From: Pterobdella sp. o SKG-2022
Lineage: Eukaryota > Annelida > Clitellata > Hirudinida > Piscicolidae
DNA: 64,000 bases
Assembly: GCA_964035795.1 (NCBI GenBank)
Contig: OZ038320.1
Span: 31,843,739-31,907,738, forward strand
Direction of reading: 5' to 3'
Every line of letters begins with the position of its first letter. Positions within the stretch are counted from its first letter, which is position 1. Below, piece by piece: positions 39,665 to 52,100 of this stretch. A model generated the notes under the pieces. It saw only the letters and a list, made by a program, of their open reading frames with translations, had not been told where the DNA came from and made no database searches. Both the position numbers and the translations under genes were made by a program.

Positions 39665-40590
39665 TCAAGGGTTGCATGTCACATTCTTCGGCATCTTGTT
39701 GTTGCTGCTTGGATGCACGGTAATTGTCATTATACAACCGTTAGTGCAGTTGGCTTCCTGTAGGTTTATTTTGACTGGTTGGAACTTTAATTAAATAAAA
39801 TATGAAGTGAAAAAGATTAATTTAATTATATGATCCATTTTTAAACTTTTAATAGTGTTGTTGACTTACAATACATGGATTGTAACATTGGCATCCATCT
39901 ATACACCCCTGAGAAGTCAAAAGAAGAAATTCGCCATCAGGACACTTGTCACACATTGGTTCTACACACTCTTCATAATCTCCTTCATCTTCTTCATACA
40001 TACCTGTCATTCATTATATCCGATTTATAGAACATGATGCTGTATTTTTATGTAGTTTTAAACCCCATGTGACTTCAAACTTTTTCAACTGATTCATTTG
40101 CTCATTAAAAGCATATGTGAAATCTTCATCTTCCGCTTAATAGTAACTTAGATTGCTGCTTTTAGAATGCTTCAAAACAAGGTTTCTAGGCTTGAGAAAG
40201 AAGTGCGAGAGATGTCACTCATGATAGAAGTGTCTTTTTACGAAACTGAGTCGGTCATAAATTTAGCTTTTTGGCTGAGTTGCAAACTGCAGAAAAAACG
40301 GCACAATCAAAAAATAAAAGCCTTTGTCGTCCACAGTTGATACAACGAAAACTCGTAAAATTTTTTTTGTTTTAGATCAGCAACCTCTATCAGATGTCTC
40401 AGCAGGGAGTTATCAAGTCAAGAAGCCGGACGCTTAGAGCTTATTCACCATTGGATTAAGCGGTGGAATATTAATTCACATGATTATGTCTAAATTGTCG
40501 AAATATTCTTTTTGAGACATCAACTAAATCAAACAAACCGTATGCTACCATGGTGCACATTACCAGGAAAGTGAAAAGTTTCAGATTCAT
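39665..40590 (-). CDS. Secreted antistasin-like cysteine-rich peptide, member B (3 exons)
   Basis: Exons on the minus strand: 40539-40590, 39870-40003, 39665-39757; 92 residues. The signal peptide MNLKLFTFLVMCTMVAYG ends at a phase-1 intron. Exon 2 encodes an acidic stretch (MYEEDEGDYEE) and the Cys domain CVEPMCDKCPDGEF..GCIDGCQCYNPC. A phase-0 intron follows, then EANCTNGCIMTITV..NVTCNP. Compared with C it lacks one residue in the second Cys spacing (C-x2-C instead of C-x3-C). Ten cysteines, probably all paired. The leader shares sequence and a likely 5'UTR intron donor (AAAG/GTACTT near 40680) with C. Inferred role: secreted protease inhibitor or other extracellular peptide. Confidence 0.85.
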
Positions 40591-42091
40591 ATCAAGTCTG
40601 AAATAAAATTTTAAGTTCATTTAAAAGATTTTGCGTACCAAGTATAAAAATGAATTATTTATTACTGAAAAAAAAGTACCTTTCAAAGTTATCAGAGGAT
40701 TGAAGCAACAAAAATTTTTTCAAACCAAATTAAACCCTTGTAATCCTTCTTTTATATTAATAATTTTTTCTATTTTTTTGTTTGTAACTTATAAATCATT
40801 TCATTCGACGCAACATCTCATGGTGTTCGTGTCAATAAAAGAAACGCTAAGACCTTGTGAAGATCAACTGGCTTATAAAACATAATAACAACTGGATATG
40901 AAAAACGCCTTCCAAAAGAGCTAAAATTTGGAAAAAAATGAGAAAAAATAGTTGATCAAATCGAAAATAGAAAATATATTTAAAAGCTTAAATACTTTCC
41001 AAAAAGGTGGGGTTAAATCGATGGAGGCAGCTGATCTTAAAATATTAAACCTGCGTGATTTATTTTAGCATGAACCGTTTTCAGTTTTCAGTTAGTACTC
41101 GTTTTTTTATTTATTTAACATTTATGTTAAAATATTGTTTTTCTAATGAGAAGCTTATCTTGTAAATACTTTTTTGATTAGCAGGTTTGCACAATAATCC
41201 CTTTCTCCTGTTTATAGCATATTTCATTTTTTTATGAATATTTTTAATTATTTATTATTAATTTAAAAAATAATTTTTAGTATTCTTAGAAAATTTTCGC
41301 TTTGTTTTTATGTAGATTTATTATCATTTCCAAAGACTTTCTCCATTTTATGAATATTTTGGTTATTTTTAAAAAGCTTTTTATCAATATTTGATAAATA
41401 AAAATTTAATAAATCCTATTTAATTTTATTTTTTCATAAAATATCTTTATATTTTTTTTAGTTTGTTACTTCTACCAATATACCATTACCATCAAACAAC
41501 ATCATCAACACCATCCCTTGTCTTTCTTCAACATACCACAACACCACTCCTGCTGTATTTTCAATTTCTCTCTGGGTTCGCTCTAGCAGCTCAATCTTAT
41601 ACAAGGTTGATCAACTTTGCATTCCTCTCACATCTTCCCACATTTTAATTTATTTTTCCAATATCTCTGAGTATCTTTTTTAACCTTCATATGCCCTAAT
41701 TTTTGAAATTTTAATACAAAAATGTTTTTAGCTCAGGTATTTGGTTTCCCTTCATTTAGGACGTTTTCAAAGCATTTCGACCTAGCTTATATAACTCTGT
41801 ACCTGACTCTTCACGTCTGCAGAACTTTTCGAAGAATGAATATTATTTGCTCGAAAAGCTAATGAGCACAAAACTTTTAAACTTTAGGAGTGTTAAAACC
41901 ATAAATAGTTTGAGAACACACTTCAAGCACTTAACATAGTTTGCGATCATCGAACCAAATAAACGCTTTATAATTTATTGATTAACATCAAAGTTTAAGG
42001 ATGCAAAAAGCCAAAAAATAAATTTTTAAAATTTTAATGCATAATGTCCATGATATTAATGATCAACAATATGTTAATCTAGTCTTTGTAT

Positions 42092-42976
42092 TCAGTTGCA
42101 TACCACATTTTCGGGTATTTTATTGTTACTATCTGGGTGTAAACCCACAGTCATTGTACAACCGTTAGTACAACCTGCTTCCTGTAATTGTGTTCCAGAT
42201 CATTAAAATTTTATTGCTCGTCATGAACTATAATTTATTGAACATCATTTAGGTTTGCCATTTTGTTGAGAAGTATTATTAACTTACTACACATGGGTTG
42301 TAACAGTCGCAGTTTTGTATGCACCCTTGAGAAGTCAAGATGAAGAATTCCCCGGCAGGGCACCTAGCTGAGCACATCGGCTCCATACACTCTTCTTCAT
42401 CTTCATACATTCCTGTCATTCGTTTTATAGAAACACTTAGTACAAGAGTTTCATATCGCCAAATGCTTTGATCTCACACAAGGTAAAAATGCTTCAATTG
42501 AAGCGACCTGATTGAGCGACTTCATATTTTTCTTAAACTTCATTCTTAAAACATGAAAAAATTTATTTTTTCTGTCGTGGTAGCTTCATGTATTCCCCTC
42601 ATAATGCCCGTTGATGGCTTTTTCAGACAAGCACCAGTATGTTGATCTATCATAACCGACTTAACAACAGCTACCAAAGTGCGGGTAGGTACACAGCTCT
42701 ATAATATTGATGACACACTCACTCCACATTATTCAGTTTTTCCTCTAGTAAGCAATGGTCGAAACGAACTTTTTTTGGTTCAGACCAGCAACATCACTAC
42801 GTGGGCCAAAGTTGTCTCAATAAATGTGTCATTGAAACAAGAACCTGGACGTTCAGAACTTTCCACATCATTGTATCTACACTACCAAAAAATTGTTTAA
42901 GAAATTTTTTAAAGAAAATCTCACCGTAGGACACCGTAGCAGACACGACTAAGAGAACAAAGAGTTTTTGAAGCAT
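42092..42976 (-). CDS. Secreted antistasin-like cysteine-rich peptide, member C (3 exons)
   Basis: Exons on the minus strand: 42925-42976, 42288-42412, 42092-42181; 88 residues. Signal peptide MLQKLFVLLVVSATVSYG, acidic spacer MYEDEEE, Cys domain CMEPMCSARCPAGEF..GCIQNCDCYNPC, last exon EAGCTNGCTMTVGL..NVVCN. Same intron positions and phases (1, 0) as B and D, and strong similarity to B, so B and C are recent tandem duplicates about 2.4 kb apart. C-x4-C-x3-C-x2-G-..-GC-x3-C-x-C is the antistasin pattern with one extra residue. A TATA box lies at 43119-43126, and a probable 5'UTR intron runs from about 43052 to 42989. Confidence 0.86.
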
Positions 42977-43118
42977 TTTGAGTCTAAAAGAAATATTTGT
43001 TTCTATTTGGAGTAATTCAATAAGTAATACGAAATTAAAATATTTTGAAATACCTTTGGAAATATCGAATAATCGAAGTCACCACACTTGAACACAATAA
43101 TTCTTTTTGAGCCTTCCA

Positions 43119-43126
43119 TATTTATA
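43119..43126 (-). promoter_or_regulatory. TATA box of antistasin-like member C
   Basis: TATAAATA on the minus strand about 143 bp before the start codon; the distance fits if the 5' leader contains the short intron suggested by AAAG/GTATTTC (about 43052) and TTTTAG (about 42989). Confidence 0.5.
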
Positions 43127-43799
43127 CTATTCATGTTTTCGATTTTTTCTCAATTTTATTGAGTAAAATTCATCGCATGGCAATCCATCTTATCGTTTCA
43201 TGTCAATGAAGGAAACAATAACACTTTGCGAAAGGAAAGGCAAGTTGGTCCATGAAACTGGTCCACAAGCCGAGAAAGATGCAAAACTATTGATTGAATC
43301 CGAAAGAAAAAATTTATTTAAATTCTTTGAAATTTTTTTAAATGTGGGACGCAATCGATAAAGGCCAAAAATGAACTTAAATAATTATTTCAACTATAAC
43401 TAAATGTCCAATAACATTTTACGTTTCATTTATTCAACTTTGATGTGAAAATATTATGTTTCATGGAAAGTTATTCTGAGGTGAAAATATCATTTCCCGT
43501 TTTATGAGTGTAACACTTTGCATTTTTTAAAAAAATACTTTTATTTACATTTTTATTTCTAAGAAGTTAAAAAATTTCTGAATTATTTTTTATTTAAAAA
43601 ATATTTTTATTTTTTCATGAAATTCTTTTTTAATTTTTATTCTATTTCCCGTGATGGTCATAAAAATTTGTACTGTTACTTTTATCGCCATTTTATCTTC
43701 AACAATCGGAAATAACAACTATTATAACATCTGTTTTTTTTACACGAAAATCGTCGAAAATATCTTTCGTAATCGCGAATCTTCTTTTCATCATAAGTG

Positions 43800-43908
43800 T
43801 TTTTATTCCTTCAAGATTTTTATTCCTTCAAGATTTTTATTCCTTCAAGATTTTTATTCCTTCAAGATTTTTATCCCTTCAAGATTTTTATTCCTTTAAG
43901 ATTTTTAA
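43800..43908. repeat. Minisatellite, 18-bp unit, about six copies
   Basis: Unit ATTCCTTCAAGATTTTT(T) repeated with one or two changes per copy. Intergenic between members C and D. The open frame with FIPSRFLF repeats is an artefact of the 18-bp period. Confidence 0.9.
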
Positions 43909-44641
43909 TTTTTTAATTCTTTTTTTATTAATTTTTCCAAAAAAAAACAGAAAATAATCAATTTTCAAAAGTTTGTTTTATTTCTGGTGTTTTCTCATTA
44001 GTTTTTTAGCTTAATATATTTTAAAAAACCATAATTTCCGATAAATTCTAGCACACCACGATAAAGCTCAATTTGAAAGGATTTTCAGTATGAAGAGCCA
44101 CACGATGTTTTACAAAACATTGTAATTTTATCCTTGAGCAGTTTGTTAAAATATTTCTCATAACTCTTACTATACTGTTGAAAACTTAGTTTCATAAAAT
44201 TCCAAAAGTTTCAAATGCTCGATGGTATTTTGAGTCACATGGCTTTATTTGGATTGCATCTAAAAACCTTTTTATTCTGAAGGGCATGACTGAAAACTAT
44301 TAAACATACATACGATGTTTCTAAGAATTCTGGAAAACAATAACTATGTGGTGTGAGAATTAAAAGAGGCATTGTTTCGATTTTTTTATAATTTTTAAAA
44401 TCTCCTCAATGTTAGACAGATTGATTACAAAAATGAATTGGAATATGGTATTGATGTTTGCTAAAGAAAGCTTAAAGCTTATAATGAAACAAAAAATGAA
44501 GTCTTCAAAATATAAGTGAATATATGCTGGGCTAAAAACTTCATTCATCAAAACTCAACTTAACCAACAACAAAAAATTATCCCATTGCCTTGAAATTTA
44601 CACTAGAAGCACTATCAGTGTTTTTATGTCATCCTTCTTTC

Positions 44642-46887
44642 TCAATCATTGTTCCTCTTTCCATTGCCTCTAACCCGATCGGTTGTAAGAGTCCCTTCAA
44701 CATTTGCAGCTGTGGTCCCTTCAAAATTTGCAGCTGTGGTCTCTTCAACATTTGCAGCTGTGGTCCCTTCAACATTTGCAGCTGTGGTCTCTTCAACATT
44801 TGCAGCTGTGGTCTCTTCAACATTTGCAGCGGTAGTTAATTCAACATTCTCTAGTGTGGTAACTTCAAAATTCTCTGGTGTGGTGGTTTCAATATTCCCA
44901 GTTGTGGTAACGTCAATGATTTCGGCTGTAGTGGTTTGACATGTAACGTTAGCTGGCTGTTTATAGACTTGTACCCTCACCACTGTGTAATTACAAAGGC
45001 CTGGACACCCTGCTTTCTGTCGGTTTAAATGTTCTCAATTAATCACTTATCTATCAATTGATCAAACCTTGTTTCTGATCTTTACTTTTAACTAAAAGTA
45101 TTCAATTAATTTTAGGAAGTTTTCCTAGTTTCATCAGTATTTATTACGTTATAAAAACGCTTTGAAAAGAGATATCGACATAAAGGGTCATTTGATCTAG
45201 TTGAAGTTAACAGTTTCAATTACGCTTGCAAACGATTCTAAATGGTTGATTAAATTGTTGGAAATTCTCCAACTACGATTATTTGGCATCCAATTCTGAG
45301 TGGAAAAAGATTGATAGAATATAAAAGAACTAGTTCATTTGAAAGTGCCAACTCATTTTAAATGGAACAACTTGAACAATTTTATAATGCACGAATCTGC
45401 TAAACATTTTTAAGCGTCCAAACACCATTTTCACCAATGAAAGCTCTAATATGGTATAACCATGAAGGTAATCGTGCAATTATAAGTTTTAACCTCAACA
45501 TACAAATTTTTTTTATGAAAGATAACATTGACTAACTAAACAAGGATTGAAACAACCACACGTAAAGCAATCTCCTTCAAGAACAGCAAATTCACCCTCA
45601 GAACAGGGAGCTGCACACATCGGTTCAACACATTCATACTCATAACCTTCCTCATACATACCTGTAGCCAGTGGATGATTGGTGAGTGGATAAGTGGACG
45701 ATGGGTGAGTGGGTGTTGAGGTGATAGGTGATGAATCGATCGTAAATTCTCTCATTAATTTCAAAGCAGTACAGATCTTTTAGAAAAGGACTTATATGAT
45801 CATATTTTCTGGTACCTGAAATGAGCATGCCTGTTGTAATGTACAAACAATGTACAAAGCTTCAGGTTACAAATGGAAAATACTCATAATTTTGAACTGT
45901 TATGTAATATGTGGGAGTTATATATCAATTATTATCTGTAAGTTGTAAATCAACATTTGTTAAGAAAGCGTCGCAAATGGTTTAATAATTTTTTTTTCAT
46001 AAATTTGTGTTATTTTTTTATTATACTGATGGCTTCAAAAATTCTTCTAATTGATTAGTGTTTTATAGCATTTCGTTTCTGTGATAAATCTTTTATCATA
46101 ACAAAGCCTTCAATATACAAATTTTTCATTAAAGACATCAAGCTTTTCGTTAACAGTGAAAAAGTTTGCCTCGTATTTATCAATGAGAAAACTTAGCTTC
46201 AAATAATTTTGATAATTCACTTAATAGCAAAAATCATATATAAAAATGTTTTTATATATTTCATCATTGTTATATGAACAAGAGTGCTTAAATGATTCTA
46301 TATTCATATGAGGCTTCCCAAGTTGTAAGTGATGTAATGTTATGACGGTTTCCAAGCTTAAAACTAAATCGATCAACACTATTTTGAGAGCTATCCAAGT
46401 TTTTACAGAATTTACATTACACTGTTGAAAAATTATCTATTTCGTAGTTTATATCATTTTAATATACTCAAAAAAAGTCTAGGCAACCAAAAAATGATCC
46501 GTTTTTATACCAGGGACTTCTGGCTTCAAACTAATCGGTAGTAACGCAGTTATACTGTGATTCATATGATATATTATTGAAAATGCATTATTCATCCTAA
46601 CTATGGTCAGTTGAGATATCTGTTTATTGATTATCTCTGCACTTAAGACATAATGATTATTAATATCGTGGTTAGAAACAAATGTTACAAAAGTGCGGAT
46701 GTTTATATGCTAAGTTGAATTATAAATAGTTTAAAATTTTGCCACGTTATCATAGATACAAAGTATTAATAAATAAAAAAATTGAAATAATTTGATGGAA
46801 TTTAATAAAATAAGAGTGATTTGAAACTCTACCGTTTGTGAAGCAGAACATCAAGAAGGAGAGGGCCAAAAGGCGTATAACAAACAT
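44642..46887 (-). CDS. Antistasin-like peptide with Thr-rich octapeptide-repeat tail, member D (3 exons)
   Basis: Exons on the minus strand: 46833-46887, 45537-45661, 44642-45016; 184 residues. Signal peptide MFVIRLLALSFLMFCFTNG, Cys domain CVEPMCAAPCSEGEF..GDCFTCGCFNPC (exact antistasin spacing at the end: C-x2-C-x-C), then KAGCPGLCNYTVV..PANVTC. Where B and C stop, D runs on into about 85 residues: nine octads from TTTGNIET through TTAANVEE to TTAANVEG, ending in a basic tail (DRVRGNGKRNND). The repeat is a 24-bp tandem array in DNA (44690-44840). The Thr-rich tail could carry O-glycans, like a small mucin, and NVT is an N-glycosylation site. Intron positions and phases equal B and C. The donor GTTAGT of exon 2 is slightly unusual. 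Confidence 0.85.
44690..44845 (-). repeat. 24-bp coding minisatellite in member D
   Basis: Six close copies of ACCACAGCTGCAAATGTTGA plus GAG/GGG, preceded by three diverged copies, all in one frame and encoding TTAANVE(E/G). Confidence 0.93.
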
Positions 46888-46961
46888 TTTCAACTGTTTG
46901 GAGTGGAAACCAGATTTACACCTCTAATATTTAATTCAAACATTGAATTTATAATATCCTG

Positions 46962-46971
46962 TTTATATATA
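46962..46971 (-). promoter_or_regulatory. Candidate TATA box of member D
   Basis: TATATATAAA on the minus strand 75-84 bp before the start codon at 46887, a good distance for a leader of about 45-50 nt. Confidence 0.5.
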
Positions 46972-47130
46972 AAAAAATTTATAGATCGAAAATTTGGATG
47001 TATGAAAGTTTTTTAGGCAGTTTCTAAAAACTTTTTACACACTGGTAAGCAAAAAGAGAAATTAAAAGATTTTCATTTTGCTTGGCGTAAAAACTTAAGG
47101 GTTTTGAGAATTAATGAAATTTTTTTTATC

Positions 47131-47351
47131 TGTAAACTTCAATTTATGAGGGTTTATAAGAACACGGAGAGAAAATTTTTTTTTAGTTAAAATTTCCAAC
47201 AAGTAAAACCTTGTCATAATTCATTAGCAAAGTTGTAGAGAAAAGAAGAGCTCTACTTGATTTATGACAAGGTTTTACTTGTTGAAAAGTTCAGCTAAAT
47301 AAAAATTTTCTCTACGTGTTTTTATAAATCCTCATAATTTGAAGTTACTGG
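47131..47351. repeat. 221-bp fold-back element
   Basis: Arms 47131-47219 and 47261-47351 are reverse complements at most positions (TGTAAACTTCAATTTATGAGG..ACAAGTAAAACCTTGTCATAA and its inverse) around a 41-bp loop. No coding capacity. Another MITE-like palindrome, with sequence unrelated to the AAGCTTTTCG family. The rest of 46888-48150 is AT-rich with no gene seen. Confidence 0.75.
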
Positions 47352-48154
47352 TAAAATTCAAGTTTACAAAAGAACATTAGGTGTCTTTAAAAAACTAAAT
47401 GAAATTTTTGAAAGCACAGTAAGATCATTGACTTAGACAAAACCACTATCTTCGACTATCCAATGATTTCCAACAAAAAACCCTTTTTTGGGTTTCTAAA
47501 TTCTTAAATTCTGTAGGTTTTCATGAGACATGCTTTGGTGTGTAAGATGATTCTACATCTAGTACTTAGAGATGACTACACTAACAAATATTACGTGTAA
47601 TAGGATAAAAATGATTGAGTTTATTTAAATGATCGTTCAAAAAATAAAGATTCCTTACTAAAAAAAAAAGATTGAAAGAATGATTTCAGTGACGAGAACG
47701 AACAATGGTGAAAGTGAAGGAATATTATTTAAATAGTCAAGTTTACAATCTTCTATATTTTATAGAAGAAAAAGCAGAAAACTTTTCAAACCTTAATTTT
47801 TTCAAGCTTCCTCTCAATAAAACTGTCGGAAAATTTTTTGAAACTTAGGATTAAATTCAAATGAAAAAATAAAACTCTAATAATTAACTTCAAAATATAA
47901 ATAAGATTTGAACAGACAACCTTCAAAACAGCCAAGGTTCAAGTAGATCAAAAAAAACCCAGCTCTATTTTATTCCATTTCAGTTAACCAATCAATGAAA
48001 GCTGTTACAAGAGATTAACGTATATATGAAAGATCAGAAATATTGTTTGGAAATAAATTCCTATTGATTCGAATTTCTAAGGGCAAAGGATGTTATTGTA
48101 AACAGAAGGATAATAATTTTACTTGAGATTGATTTTATTATTGTTTTTGTTGTG

Positions 48155-48425
48155 ATTATTACTTTGTTTATTGAAAGATTATTATTATTATTATTGTTGT
48201 TGTTGTTATTATTACTTTGTTTATTGAAAGATTATTATTATTATTATTGTTGTTGTTATTATTACTTTGTTTATTGAAAGATTATTATTATTATTATTGT
48301 TGTTGTTGTTATTATTACTTTGTTTATTGAAAGATTATTATTATTATTATTGTTGTTGTTATTATTACTTTGTTTATTGAAAGATTATTATTATTATTAT
48401 TGTTGTTGTTGTTATTATTATTATT
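48155..48425. repeat. Minisatellite, alternating 53/50-bp units, five copies
   Basis: CTTTGTTTATTGAAAG begins at 48162, 48215, 48265, 48318 and 48368, giving spacings 53, 50, 53, 50. The units end in (ATT)n(GTT)n and the long and short forms alternate, so the true unit may be a 103-bp dimer. From there to 49157 there is AT-rich sequence and no gene. Confidence 0.9.
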
Positions 48426-49157
48426 TTTTTTTTTTTGTTTGGATACGTGAAGCTTCAATGGCTTGTGAACTTTCTTTGAGAATATTTGTTCCTTTTGGAC
48501 CTAACTTTATCGATAGTTTTTTTATTTTTAGTTTTATAAATAGTAAAACAAATATTATCATATAGTTTTGATTTTTAATCCATATGATCACTGGTAGAGG
48601 TGAATGACTTGGGCAGAATATTAATATATAATCATTAACTCTAAAAAAAGAGTTATTTATTTTTTATATAATTCCAAAACTTTTTCAATTTTCAAATAAT
48701 AAAATCATTTTTTTATGTAAAGTTAAACATTTAAAAATTTTATTCTGAAAAATTATTTTTAATTAGAGCTTAACTATCATTCTTTGAACAAAATAATTTG
48801 AACCTTAACTTAAACATCAATAAAAAATAAACTGTGTTTTTTTAAAAATAATAAATAATAAAATAAAAATGAAATAATAGAAATAATATAATTTTATTCT
48901 TATCATTGTTTCACTCTGTACTCTTGATATAAAGTATATTTTTATAACATAAGATAGTTATAAAAATAAGCAATCATCAATAAAACCCCGATAAATTTTA
49001 CTATGAAAGAGTTAAAAACATATATAAATCTTATAATAAACGTTTTGAGTCAAAATTCTTCATATCTTTCAAAAAATTACCATTTTTATTGAAAAAAATG
49101 CAAACTAAGTTTTCTAATGCATAGAATTATTTAGCATGAATTATTATAAGTTTTCTT

Positions 49158-52100
49158 TTAAAACTTCTTTTTTTTCGGCACTTTTTTATGCATGTAAAAA
49201 GGCCTCGTTAGTGGTTGGGCCAAATGTTTCTCTTTGTTACTTTTTGTACCTCTCACTTCATTCTTCAACACATTACCCATCCCTTTCATTTCTGGTTTCG
49301 CATCACTTTTTCGTTTTACGCTCACTTCTGCTGCTTTCTTTTGGTCACCATAGGCCCCTTTATTACCGGCTGATGTCTTCCATTGCTCTGTTGTTTTTTT
49401 CTGTGCAACTTCATTTTCCTGCTTCTTACGTAATATATCTCTAAAACCTTTTGCTTCTGTTTTTTTTGAATTTATTTTTTCCAGGTTTGAAGTCATTTTT
49501 CCTATTGCCAGTATTTTCTCTTTTGGACTTTCACCATCTTTTTTGCTCAAGGATTGTTTAGATTTTTTTTCTTTTTGCAGCATACCAACGCTATTTATGC
49601 GTTTTCCTTCAGTTCCTTTTGATTGTTTAACATTAAATTCTGTAGTTTTTGGTCGTTTTATCACTAACCCTCTATTTTTGGATTGTTTATCTACTCTATT
49701 ATTTAATAATTGTTTTATTTCCATGTCTACTCTCTGCTCCATCTCATTATCTTCTCTAAGTCTTTCATTGTGTCCTCCAGCTTGTCTGGAACCCCTACTT
49801 ACTTGTCCCTCAAATGTTTTAGTAGGCACACTTGGTTCAGTGGGTAGGTTAGAAGCATCAGTTGTTGCAACAGCAATATCACTGCAACTCCTAGTAGGAT
49901 CAATATTTGTATAGCTTTGCAGAACTTCTTGATCTCTTGAGTTTGGCGTGTATTTGATTTGAGTGGAGCCACTCTTGTCTGTAGATCTTTTGTTGAATTC
50001 TTTTCTTTCTTTTTTCAGTTTTTCTCTGAGTATACTCTTTGTTTGAAAATCTTTTGCTGGATGTGAGAATCTCTTTTTTAATTCCAAAGACCGATTAACT
50101 TTTTTATTATGTATATATTGTTCACTTCTTTTATTTTGTTTGTTGTGTAAGTCTCTCTGGTCCATCAGGGACATGAAATACAAACTTTTATTCAAGCTTT
50201 TTTTTTGCTTTCCACTTTTTTTTGCTTTTAGATTGTCAAAAGTTGAAATTTCTGTCATGAACTTTTCTTTTCCGTCAGAAGTCGGTCCGCTAATAGTAGT
50301 ATTGTCTTTTTTTACACGGGTGTCATCGGTTTGAAAAGTGTCATTAGCTGAATAATAAATGGTAGGACGTCTTTTGTCGTCCATACTATCAGTTTGGAAA
50401 GTGTCGGTTGCAGAATAATAAATATCTCCACTGCCTTCATCTAAAGCTTTCTTCGACTTGCATTTTTTATCTTTTCCGGTTGTGTGTTTTTTGTCTAATT
50501 CTTTGTTTACCTTTTCCTGCAATTTTTTTTCTCCAATTTTTGATTTTTCTTTTGCATCTTTCTCATTCTCATGATAAAGAGATGTTAATACATTATCTTT
50601 TTCAACTTTTTCATTTTCTTTTTCACCTTTGCCTATTTTATGGTTTTCATGCCATTCTTCATTTTTTCCTTTATTTCCATTTCCGCCCTCCAGTACATTG
50701 TCCTCTTTGCTACGTTTGTGTGTATCTTTTGTACCAGTTTGATAAACAGCAGCAGTGGTACTTTTTTTGCGTGGTTGAACATAAATATGCTCATTTTCTT
50801 TCGATTTACTTTTTTCCTTTTCAAACTTTTCATTTTTGTCCCTATTATTTCCATATAACTGTTTTGTATATTTTTCATTAATTTTTTTTCCATCTTCAAG
50901 CATATTGTAATCTTTCTCACTTTTATTTTCATCCAACTGATCTTTAATGTCATGATTTCGGTGGAAATTATCATAAAGCTGCTCAATTTCTCTTATATAT
51001 TTCGCTTTTCCTTTTGCTTCGTTGTCTTTTTTATCTTTGCTTTTGACTTCATCATAAATATGATTCAAATCATCATTTTTCTTATTTTTACTTTTAACTT
51101 GATCATAAATATTTTCTTTTTTACGTGGGTGATCATAGATACCTTTATTTTTCATTGACTTGTTTTCTACAATCATATACTTTCCTTCTGCTTCTTCTCT
51201 ATCTTTTTTGACTCCTTTTTTTTTCTCGTTTTTCTCAACTTCTTCATCGTCTTCATCTTCCAATACATAGTAGTCTCTCCTACTTTTGTACTTATCTCTT
51301 TCACTAGATCGATGAATATCACTAACTCTACTTTTCTTGCGTGGTTCATCATAAACATTCTCCTTCTCCATCAATTTATTTTTTTCTATTTCAAAATTTT
51401 TATCATTTTTTCCACTATTTCCGAATATTTTTTTTGTATATTCTTCATCAAAATTTTTCCCTTCTTCAAGCACATAGTAATCTCTTTTACTTTTATTTTT
51501 ATCTAAATAGTCTTCAATGTGGGCACTTTTTCTTGGTTTATCATATACGTATTCATTCTCTTTCAAATTTCTTTTGTCCATCGGTTTGTCGGTTTCTTTT
51601 TTATTTTTGTTGTTTTTGTATTTATAAATCTGATCATCTTTAAATTCTTCCTTTTTTTCTCCATCTCTGTCTTTTTCATATTTCTCTATTTCTTTTCTAT
51701 CTGCATCTTTCTTTTCACCATAAACATGCTTTGAGCCTTTTTTGTATTTTTCGTTTTCTTTGTTTTCTGGGGTTTCCAATTGTTCATAAACATGGCTTTT
51801 TTTGAATTTTTCATTTTTTCTACTGTCAATGTTTTTTACTTGTTCATAAATAGGATACTCGCTACTTTCTTCTTTACCCTCACTTATGTCTTTCATTGCA
51901 TAGAGGTCTTTTCTTCTTTTGTACTTACTTTCTTTACCAGATTGATGAACATTATCTAGATTACTTTTTTGGTGGTATTGATCATAAATGTGTTCACTTT
52001 CTATTGTTTTACTTTTTTCTCTTTTATTCTTAAACTCAGTTTTTTCTTCATCTTCAAACACATAAGAATCTCTTCCATTTCTGCGTTGATCTAATGCATC

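Noticed and set aside
41690..41990. Possible LINE 3' end (FRSVKTINSLRTHFKHL)
   Set aside because: The short C-terminal-like peptide is suggestive, but no second RT block or 3' tail confirms it.
44591..44939. Plus-strand ORFs with CSCGLFNI and FAAVV repeats
   Set aside because: Antisense shadows of the octapeptide repeat exon of member D, whose frame is supported by splicing and homology.
48155..48425. CRISPR-like regular repeats
   Set aside because: Eukaryotic minisatellite: the intervals are part of the repeat itself, not unique spacers.
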